64,000 nucleotides of DNA from Lachnospiraceae bacterium. Lineage in GTDB: Bacteria; Bacillota; Clostridia; Lachnospirales; Lachnospiraceae. The DNA is taken from contig CAJTEM010000025.1 in assembly GCA_910575255.1 (NCBI GenBank), forward strand, positions 1 to 64,000. Reading direction: 5' to 3'. Below, one piece after another: positions 8,305 to 14,474 of this stretch; within the stretch, counting starts at the first letter, position 1, and each line of letters starts with the position of its first letter. Under the pieces are notes generated by a model, which saw only the letters and a program-made list of their open reading frames with translations, was not told the origin of the DNA and searched no databases. Both the position numbers and the translations under genes were made by a program.

Positions 8305-8530
8305 AAAAGCCTGTTCCAGAATCAAAGCGCGCCGGGCGCGTCTTGATTTTTGCGGGAAGTCTTAACGTGGACGAGCCGGGCGCGCTCACATTGGCGGCTT
8401 GCCATGTGTGGAAAAATCAGAACGAGCCGGGCGCGTTCTGATTTATGCCGCCTATGGCACAATCGGTACGGCTGATTCCTGACTTCTGGATATTCCGCTT
8501 GCAAATTTAGCTTCCAAAGTGACAAGTTGG
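8305..8530 (+). repeat. Three GC-rich hairpins sharing a CCGGGCGCG core
   Basis: Three successive inverted repeats contain GCGCGCCGGGCGCG or CGAGCCGGGCGCG: about 8321-8351 (flanked by AATCAA/TTGATT and TTTTT, terminator-like), about 8370-8392, and 8412-8444 (stem AAATCAGAACG/CGTTCTGATTT). The cluster is absent from copy B at the matching place, so it was inserted here or lost there. No gene is visible. Confidence 0.6.
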
Positions 8531-8549
8531 AAAATCCCCCTCTGAAAGA

Positions 8550-8833
8550 GGGCGCATTATCCGAGATAAAAACTTATCCGAGGTAAATTGATTAAATCCG
8601 ATGAATACAGCATTTGAAAACGATTATCTCGGATAATTAACCCCGCTTTCAATTGTGGGTGATTTGTACTTATCCGAGATAATTGGGTAAATCACACCTT
8701 TGCCTCTGATAATTTTTGAAATGGCAGTTGCTCTTTTCATAAATAATTATCCGAGGTAATTTCTTTGAAAGCCTTTCATATCGGCAGCTTTGAGAGTTAC
8801 TTCGGATAATTGGAAATCTCGGATAATGCGCCC
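8550..8833 (+). repeat. Mirror-symmetric iteron block with terminal inverted repeats, copy A
   Basis: The 284-bp block is bounded by GGGCGCATTATCCGAGAT and its exact complement. Inside are 13-bp iterons of TTATCCGAGATAA: forward at 8557, 8574, 8670 and 8747; reverse at 8624, 8797 and 8814; and a degenerate reverse copy at 8700. The positions mirror each other about 8691.5 to the base for three pairs and within one base for the fourth, although the spacers differ in sequence. Such arrays normally bind an initiator or relaxosome protein. The block is identical in copy B but inverted relative to the element backbone. Confidence 0.9.
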
Positions 8834-8864
8834 TATCCAAGAACTCGGATAGGGCGCAATTATA

Positions 8865-8895
8865 CACCACTTTGGGAAGTGGTGCATTGCGCCCT
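8865..8895 (+). other. Candidate oriT (MOBQ-type hairpin and nic site), copy A
   Basis: CACCACTT-TGGG-AAGTGGTG is followed by CATTGCGCCCT. MOBQ relaxases (RSF1010 MobA, Nes/TraA of staphylococcal and pIP501 plasmids) recognise an inverted repeat followed by TAAGTGCG/CCCT-like DNA, with the nick in TGCG/CCCT. The hairpin and nic motif are conserved in copy B with only a loop change. The cognate MobA/MobL gene lies 0.9 kb downstream. Related TGCGCCC motifs also end the iteron block. Confidence 0.6.
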
Positions 8896-9106
8896 GCCGG
8901 GAGCGCCCTGCGGACAGCAGATGATTTCCGTAGATTTTCAATCTGCTCCAATCATCACAGGGGAAGCTACCCTTCCCCTGCGCTGGCTTCGCCAACTACC
9001 CCTTTATGGGCTTGCCACCCGAAAATCTTTCAGAAAAGGTATTCCATTTAGCAAGTTAAAGCTGTATAATAGAGCCAGCGACAAATCGGAATTGACGGAG
9101 GGAAAC

Positions 9107-9637
9107 ATGATTACGCCTAAGTTAGAAACAGATAGATTGATTTTAAGAGAAATCCATTCAGACGATACAGAAGCGATTTTTAGCTGTTGGATGCAAGATG
9201 AAAATGTATCAAAGTATATGTGGTGGAAAGCAAGTGATGACATAAACGAAGCAAAAGGCTTTGTGAAATTTGAACTTGGAAATTTGGAAAATGACAAGTG
9301 GAATAGATGGATTATCGTTTTGAAAAGTACAAACGAAATAATAGGAACTTGTTTGATTTTTTTCAATGATGAAGAGGGACATTGGGATATTTCTTACAAT
9401 TTGGGAAAGAAGTTTTGGAGTAACGGATATGCGACCGAAGCTATGAGTGCAGTTATGAAGTACGCAGTTAAAGTGATGAAAATAAAAGAAATCAGTACAA
9501 CGTATGCGATAGAAAATTCGGCATCAGGTTATGTTCTTCAAAAATTAGGGTTTGAATTTATAAAGGAAGTACCCTATGAATGTAATGGTGGAGATATAGT
9601 TACAATGGGAAGATATTGTAGATATGAAGCGAGATAA
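9107..9637 (+). CDS. GNAT-family N-acetyltransferase (RimJ/RimL-like), IME cargo
   Basis: The 176-residue enzyme should transfer acetyl from acetyl-CoA to an amine. LETDRLILREIHSDD at the N-terminus, the beta-strand WRIIV-like region, GTCLIFF and the acetyl-CoA loop region NGYATEAMSAVMKYA (about 120-135) are typical of the RimJ/RimL branch. The substrate (protein N-terminus, antibiotic or other) cannot be read from sequence. It is AT-rich compared with flanking IME genes. A TATAAT at 9065 and GGAGGG before the ATG drive it, and a terminator follows. In copy B the same slot holds a different gene, marking it as swappable cargo. Confidence 0.88.
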   Translation: MITPKLETDRLILREIHSDDTEAIFSCWMQDENVSKYMWWKASDDINEAKGFVKFELGNLENDKWNRWIIVLKSTNEIIGTCLIFFNDEEGHWDISYNLGKKFWSNGYATEAMSAVMKYAVKVMKIKEISTTYAIENSASGYVLQKLGFEFIKEVPYECNGGDIVTMGRYCRYEAR

Positions 9638-9706
9638 ATTCCGGTTTGACGAACTGACAGTCTATCAAAAAACTGAATAATTCACCGTCCATCAGCGGCA
9701 CACCCA

Positions 9707-9742
9707 AGCAGGAAATCTGAAAAGGTATCCTGCTCTTTTTTT
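9707..9742 (+). terminator. Terminator after cargo slot, copy A
   Basis: AGCAGG...CCTGCT with a 16-base loop is followed by CTTTTTTT. The structure is conserved in copy B (60411-60447), so it belongs to the IME backbone and insulates mobA from cargo transcription. Confidence 0.7.
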
Positions 9743-9774
9743 GCCCGGAATCCGGGAGAAAGGAGGGCGCACAC

Positions 9775-11364
9775 TTGCCATGCCCACATTGTAAAATCAC
9801 CATCATCAAACGGAGTAATAACGAATCCGCTGTTTCTGCCGCCGCCTACCAGAGCGGCGAGAAGCTGTTCTCTGAATACGACCAGGAGCAGAAATACTAT
9901 CCCTACAAAAACGAAGTTACCCATAAGGAAATCATGCTCCCGCCCCATGCGCCGCCGGAGTTTGCAGACCGCAACACCCTATGGAACTCTGCCGAAGCGC
10001 AGGAAAAACAATGGAACTCCCAGCTTGCCCGGAGGTTCGTGCTTGCCATCCCAAGGGAAATCCCGCCGGGACAGTACGCCGACCTTATCCGTGACTACTG
10101 CCGGGAGTTTTTTGTTTCCAAGGGCATGATTGCCGACTTTGCCATCCACGACAAGGGGGACGGCAACCCACACGCCCATATCCTGCTCACCATGCGGGCG
10201 ATGGACGAAAAAGGGAAATGGCTCCCCAAGAGCCGCAAGGTATACGACCTTGACGGGAACGGCGAAAGAATCCGGCTCCCGTCCGGCAGATGGAAAAGCC
10301 ACAAGGAGAACACCGTGGACTGGAACGACCGGAAGTATGCCGAAATCTGGCGGCAGGGATGGGCGGACACAGCGAACCGCTATCTGGAAGCAAATGGCCG
10401 CCCGGAACGCCTTGACCTGCGCTCCTATGCCCGACAGGGGATTGATAAAATCCCCACCGTCCACATGGGGCCAGCCGCCTGCCAGATGGAGAAGAAAGGA
10501 ATCCAGACCAACATCGGCAACCTGAACCGGGACATCAAATCCGCCAACTCCCTCATGCAGTCCATCCGCCAGATGGTGCGCCAACTGAAAGGCTGGATTG
10601 CCGATTTAAAGGAGAAAAAGGCCGTGCTGCTGGAAGCGTTGGAGCAGGCCAGGGAGCCGACACTCCCGGAGCTGCTTTTTCAGTATCTGGAACAGCGGAG
10701 CGGGGAACGTGCCGGTTGGACTTCCAGAGGGAAACTGAAAGGTACGGTTGCCGACTACAATAAAGTGCAGGCGACTATGGACTTCCTGCGGAAGAAAGGA
10801 ATCACCACCGTGGAGAGCCTTGACGCCCGGCTGGATGAAATCAGCCAGAACGCCGTTTCCGTCATGGGGAGCATGAAAAAAAGTGAGAAGCGCATAAAGG
10901 CCATCAACACCATGCTGTCCTACATTGACAAATATGAAGCCAACAAGCCAGTCCATGCGGAGTATGCCGCCATCGGCTGGAAAAAGAAAAAGGAGAAGTT
11001 TGCGGAGAGCCACCGGGAGGAACTGGACGCTTACAATGCCGCCATCCGGTATTTTAAGGCAAACCTGAAAGGCAACTCCTACTCCCGCAAAGATTTGGAA
11101 TCCGAACGAGAACAGCTTGCCGACGCCCTGACCGGACAGAGGAAGGAGCTGGAAGCGGTTCAGGCAGACGTGAAGGTACTCCGTGACGTGCGCCACTGGC
11201 TCAACCAAGTGCTGCCATCCGAGCAGTACCGCCAGACCGCCGATCCGGGGAGGAAACCGTCCGTACAGGAGAGCCTGAAAGGGCGGCAGGAACGCATCCG
11301 GCAGGAGCAGGCGGGGAAACAGAAGCCGCCCCGGACACAGAAACAACAGAATATGGAACTTTAA
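9775..11364 (+). CDS. MobA/MobL relaxase (MOBQ)
   Basis: This 529-residue relaxase should nick one strand at oriT and pilot it into a recipient through the mating pore of a helper element. The N-terminal HUH nuclease domain (about 1-230) has YQSGEKLFSEYD, WNSAEAQEKQWNSQLARRFV and the metal-binding motif HDKGDGNPHAHILLT (His125, His133, His135). The C-terminal half is largely coiled coil with a basic tail. The frame starts at TTG behind AAAGGAGG; the nearby ATG is out of frame. Copy B encodes a near-identical protein, also from TTG. It heads a mob-primase-helicase-recombinase run on the + strand. Confidence 0.95.
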   Translation: MPCPHCKITIIKRSNNESAVSAAAYQSGEKLFSEYDQEQKYYPYKNEVTHKEIMLPPHAPPEFADRNTLWNSAEAQEKQWNSQLARRFVLAIPREIPPGQYADLIRDYCREFFVSKGMIADFAIHDKGDGNPHAHILLTMRAMDEKGKWLPKSRKVYDLDGNGERIRLPSGRWKSHKENTVDWNDRKYAEIWRQGWADTANRYLEANGRPERLDLRSYARQGIDKIPTVHMGPAACQMEKKGIQTNIGNLNRDIKSANSLMQSIRQMVRQLKGWIADLKEKKAVLLEALEQAREPTLPELLFQYLEQRSGERAGWTSRGKLKGTVADYNKVQATMDFLRKKGITTVESLDARLDEISQNAVSVMGSMKKSEKRIKAINTMLSYIDKYEANKPVHAEYAAIGWKKKKEKFAESHREELDAYNAAIRYFKANLKGNSYSRKDLESEREQLADALTGQRKELEAVQADVKVLRDVRHWLNQVLPSEQYRQTADPGRKPSVQESLKGRQERIRQEQAGKQKPPRTQKQQNMEL

Positions 11365-11366
11365 AC

Positions 11367-11410
11367 AGGCACTTGTTTTGTGATTTGAAATCGCTGGCAG
11401 GTGCCTTTTT
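11367..11410 (+). terminator. Hairpin after mobA, copy A
   Basis: AGGCACTT and AGGTGCCT pair (one mismatch) around a 24-base loop, followed by TTTTT. The same structure follows mobA in copy B (about 58753-58793), so it may act as an attenuator before the primase gene. Confidence 0.55.
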
Positions 11411-11436
11411 ATTTGCAACAAGAGGGATTTACAGAC

Positions 11437-11467
11437 AACGTGAACGACATTGTGTCGCTCACGTTGG
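11437..11467 (+). repeat. Palindromic insert ahead of the primase gene, copy A only
   Basis: CAACGTGA-A-CGACA-TTG-TGTCG-C-TCACGTTG forms a long hairpin. Copy B passes directly from the T-run to ATTATCAGGAGGG, lacking about 55 bases around this palindrome. It therefore looks like a small REP-like insertion or a deletion in copy B. Confidence 0.6.
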
Positions 11468-11489
11468 GATTATCAGGAGGGAACGCCTA

Positions 11490-12137
11490 TTGAACGTATT
11501 TGAAGCCGTGAAGCAGTCCGTCACCACAAGGCAGGCTGCGGAGCGTTATGGAATGAAAGTAAACCGGAACGGGATGTGCGTCTGCCCGTTCCACAACGAT
11601 AAGAACCCAAGCATGAAGGTTGACCGCCGCTTTTACTGTTTCGGCTGCGGAGCCACCGGGGACGTGATTGACTTCGTTTCCCGGCTCCACGGTATCGGCA
11701 GTAAAGAAGCCGCCCTTATGCTGGCACAGGACTTCTCCATCCCCTACGAGGACGGGAGGAACGCTGGGAAGCAACCCATCCGGCCACGTCTGCGGCGGGA
11801 AACCGAGGAACAGAAATTCAAGCGGATGGAGCGGCACTGCTTCCGGGTGCTGTCCGACTATTACCATCTCCTGCGCCGCTGGAAGGAGGATTATGCCCCA
11901 CGACAGCCCGATGAAGCATGGAATCCCCGGTTTGTGGAAGCCCTGCAGAACATGAGCCGTCTGGAATACCTGATGGACGTGCTTCTCTCCGGGGACATCC
12001 GGGAGCGGGCAGCACTTATCACAGACTGCGGAAAGGAAGTGAGGAAGATTGAAAGACGAATGGCAGAGCTTGCCGCCCCAGATACGGCAGGAAATAGCGA
12101 ACATGGCAGACAGCGCCGAGCCGCCCCGGAGCGTTGA
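11490..12137 (+). CDS. CHC2 zinc-finger primase-like protein
   Basis: This 215-residue protein has a DnaG-type CHC2 zinc finger (about residues 28-55; CPFHNDKNPSMKV then CFGCGATGDVIDF), which in primases contacts template DNA, followed by a helical region. No TOPRIM catalytic core is visible, so it likely works with the overlapping VapE gene. The TTG at 11490 behind AGGAGGG, giving MNVFEAVKQSVTTRQAAERY, is the best start and is conserved in copy B. The N-terminal 60 residues closely resemble the N-terminus of the ICE primase at 42.4 kb. It overlaps VapE by 89 bases. Confidence 0.88.
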   Translation: MNVFEAVKQSVTTRQAAERYGMKVNRNGMCVCPFHNDKNPSMKVDRRFYCFGCGATGDVIDFVSRLHGIGSKEAALMLAQDFSIPYEDGRNAGKQPIRPRLRRETEEQKFKRMERHCFRVLSDYYHLLRRWKEDYAPRQPDEAWNPRFVEALQNMSRLEYLMDVLLSGDIRERAALITDCGKEVRKIERRMAELAAPDTAGNSEHGRQRRAAPER

Positions 12138-13446
12138 GGAAGTCAAGGCCATGCTGGAAACCACCGAGAAAGGCGGCTTCCGCAACAGCATGAGCAACTG
12201 CCTGACCGTGTTCCAGTGCGACCCGCTCCTTTCCGGGGCGGTTGCCTACAACCTGCTGACCGACCGCACCGATATTTTAAAGCCAATCGGCTACAAAAGA
12301 GCCGTCGGAAGCCCCATGACCGACACGGACATGAAATATATCCGGCTGTATCTGGAAAAGACCTATGGCCTGACAAGCGAAAAGAAGATACAGGACGCCG
12401 CCGACCTTGCCGCCAATGAGAACAGTTACCACCCTGTCCGGGATTATTTAAACAGCCTGACATGGGACGGAACCGGGCGGATACGTTCCTGCCTGCGGCA
12501 CTTTCTGGGAGCCGGTGAGGACGATTACACTTACCAATCCCTGCGCCTGTTCTTATTGGGAGCCATCCACCGGGCATTTTCCCCCGGCTGCAAGTTTGAA
12601 GTCATGCTCTGCCTTGTAGGAGGGCAGGGAGCCGGGAAGTCCACCTTCTTCCGCCTGCTGGCGGTCAAAGACGAGTGGTTCTCCGATGATTTACGGAAGC
12701 TGGACGATGATAACGTATACCGAAAGCTCCAAGGCCACTGGATAATCGAAATGTCGGAAATGATTGCCACCGCAAACGCCAAGAGCATAGAGGAAATCAA
12801 GTCCTTTTTGAGCCGCCAGAAGGAGGTCTACAAGATACCCTATGAAACCCACCCGGCAGACCGCCCAAGACAGTGCGTGTTCGGCGGCACGTCCAACGCC
12901 CTTGACTTCCTGCCCCTTGACCGCTCCGGCAACCGCCGCTTCATCCCCATACAGGTATGCCCGGAGCAGGCGGAAACACACATCTTAGAGGACGAAGCCG
13001 CTTCCAGAGCCTATATCAGCCAGGTATGGGCGGAAGCAATGGAGATTTACAGAAGCGGCAGATGGAAGCTGACGTTCAGCCCGGAAATGGTGCGCTACCT
13101 AAAGGAACACCAGCGGGACTTCATGCCGGAGGACACCAAGGCCGGGATGATTCAGGCTTTCCTTGACAGCTACCCCGGCGATACGGTCTGCTCCAAGCAG
13201 CTTTACAAAGAAGCCCTGAACCATGATTTTGACGAGCCGAAACAATGGGAAATCCGGGAAATCAACGAAATAATGAACCAGTGCGTCACCGGCTGGAATT
13301 ATTTCTCCAACCCCCGGATGTTCGCCGGGTACGGCAGACAGAAAGGATGGGAACGGGAGCAACCGGCAACGGACACTGGCAACGGGACAGAAAAAAACCC
13401 GGAGGGATTTACGCCAGTGCCGGAGCAGATGGAGCTTCCCTTCTGA
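12049..13446 (+). CDS. VapE-family replication helicase/ATPase
   Basis: This 465-residue virulence-associated-E-type protein belongs to a superfamily 3-like P-loop group that unwinds DNA with a primase in phages and islands. Visible are the N-terminal segment MTDTDMKYIRLYLEKTYGLT, the Walker A GGQGAGKST at about 190-198, a Walker B-like HWIIEMSEM, and the sensor region GTSNALDFLPLDRSGNRRF. The start is TTG (MKDEWQSLPPQ), also used in copy B. Its long overlap with the CHC2 gene suggests translational coupling and joint action in replicating the excised element. Confidence 0.9.
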   Translation: MKDEWQSLPPQIRQEIANMADSAEPPRSVEEVKAMLETTEKGGFRNSMSNCLTVFQCDPLLSGAVAYNLLTDRTDILKPIGYKRAVGSPMTDTDMKYIRLYLEKTYGLTSEKKIQDAADLAANENSYHPVRDYLNSLTWDGTGRIRSCLRHFLGAGEDDYTYQSLRLFLLGAIHRAFSPGCKFEVMLCLVGGQGAGKSTFFRLLAVKDEWFSDDLRKLDDDNVYRKLQGHWIIEMSEMIATANAKSIEEIKSFLSRQKEVYKIPYETHPADRPRQCVFGGTSNALDFLPLDRSGNRRFIPIQVCPEQAETHILEDEAASRAYISQVWAEAMEIYRSGRWKLTFSPEMVRYLKEHQRDFMPEDTKAGMIQAFLDSYPGDTVCSKQLYKEALNHDFDEPKQWEIREINEIMNQCVTGWNYFSNPRMFAGYGRQKGWEREQPATDTGNGTEKNPEGFTPVPEQMELPF

Positions 13447-13699
13447 AAAAATCTGGTCAGGGACAGCCCGTTGCACACTTCGTTGCTATCCCGTTGCCGA
13501 GCCGGTTGCCGGGCAAAATCCCATAACTACGGGCTTTTCTCCCCCTTTAACAACCAAAGCAACAGAAAAATAAAAGAAAAAGTATAAAATAACCCAACCA
13601 CCAGACAAGGATTAGTTTCAAGGTTTTCCCGCGCCCGTTGCCGGACTTCGTTGCCGACCTTCCCTGTCTGGCCTTTTCATGTATGGAGGACAACTGCCT

Positions 13700-13897
13700 A
13701 TGGCGAAAAATAAAACAGAGATTCATGTCACCACAGTATTTGACGGCGAGCTGGACGCTACGGACGTTTTCGTGAGCCTTATCGCACAGAAGCACAGCAG
13801 AAAAATAGATAAAGAATATCTTGCTAAAACACAAGAAATAAGATATAATAAAGACGAGGTTCAAAGTGACCGTGTTCCGTCTGGATTGTGCGGGTAA
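13700..13897 (+). CDS. Small recombinase-linked protein of unknown function
   Basis: The 65-residue product (MAKNKTEIHVTTVFDGELDA, then DVFVSLIAQKH) has a beta-strand-rich first half and a charged second half. It ends 6 bases before the large serine recombinase in both IME copies (copy B: 56301-56498). Its position resembles small TnpW-like genes next to recombinases, and a recombination directionality role is possible but untested. The ATG is preceded by a GGAGG-containing stretch. Confidence 0.7.
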   Translation: MAKNKTEIHVTTVFDGELDATDVFVSLIAQKHSRKIDKEYLAKTQEIRYNKDEVQSDRVPSGLCG

Positions 13898-13903
13898 ACG
13901 GTT

Positions 13904-14371
13904 ATGATGAACACTTTTGAATATGCAGGGATGGACACACTCCTTGCCGGGAGCTTCCGGGCAGCTATCTATTGCAGGCTGTCCAAGGACGACGACCTTG
14001 ACGGGACGAGCGCCAGTATCGAGAACCAGCGGGATATGCTGGAAAAGTTCTGCGAGAAGCAGGGATGGGAGGTTACGGCAGTCTATCAGGACGATGGCTT
14101 CACCGGCCTGAACATGGAACGCCCCGACCTGAAACGGATGTTGAAAGCCATTGAGCGGAAACAGGTAAACCTTGTGATTACAAAGGATTTATCAAGGCTA
14201 GGGAGAAACTACTTGCAGACCGGGCAGCTTATCGAGGACTTCTTCCCAAGAAACGGCGTGCGCTACATCGCCATGAATGACGGGATAGACACCATGCGGG
14301 ACAACAACGACATTGCGCCCTTCAAAAATATCCTGAAGAACACGAGGCATTTGGGAGGGGTAAACTGCTAA
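13904..14371 (+). pseudogene. Large serine recombinase, truncated by ICE end
   Basis: The first 145 residues form the serine-recombinase catalytic domain (FRAAIYCRLSKDDDLDGTSA with the nucleophile Ser in YCRLS; KDLSRLGRNYLQTG; FFPRNGVRYIAMNDG). They are about 95 percent identical to the intact recombinase of copy B. Identity stops abruptly after FKNIL at base 14337 (ATATCCTGAA); the next ten codons derive from the adjacent ICE. The zinc-ribbon and coiled-coil DNA-binding domains are missing, so this copy should be inactive. Confidence 0.92.
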
Positions 14372-14474
14372 TTTCTCTCCAATTCGACAAATCAGTGTGC
14401 AACAATCAAATATCGCTACTGTTACAGAATGTTTTCGTCTGGCTGCTGATGCGGTCAGGCGTTTTTTCGCCCGA
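14338..14474. other. ICE end and junction with the IME recombinase gene
   Basis: The IME recombinase sequence ends at ATATCCTGAA; copy B continues TGAGATGTAC, whereas here ICE sequence begins GAACACGAGGC. The ICE recombinase stop codon lies only 137 bases further. The crossover is therefore within or next to CCTGAA, perhaps at a GA dinucleotide as in TnpX/TndX-type elements. The partner ICE end is outside the window. Confidence 0.65.

Larger units (their letters stand above)
3868..14337 (+). mobile_element. Integrative mobilizable element, copy A
   Basis: The segment runs from attL in maff2 to the broken recombinase gene. Gene order is HTH, tnpV remnant, AraC, repressor (-), then zinc-type small protein, Rep-like protein, DUF3847 protein, hypothetical, iteron/oriT block, GNAT cargo, MobA/MobL, CHC2 primase, VapE, small protein and serine recombinase. 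Copy B (54.5-64 kb) has the same order inverted, starting from the equivalent of about 6.5 kb. It encodes its own relaxase but no mating pore, so it would rely on an ICE such as its host for transfer. Its recombinase is truncated, so on its own this copy should be unable to excise. Confidence 0.85.

Noticed and set aside
8550-8833. CRISPR array
   Set aside because: The 13-bp repeats occur in both orientations with mirrored, unequal spacing, there are no unique spacers of constant length, and no cas genes. An iteron/relaxosome array fits better.
13904-14371. A short functional resolvase
   Set aside because: The catalytic domain is complete, but the protein matches a 554-residue large serine recombinase and loses homology at a clean DNA breakpoint, so it is a truncated gene rather than a small resolvase.
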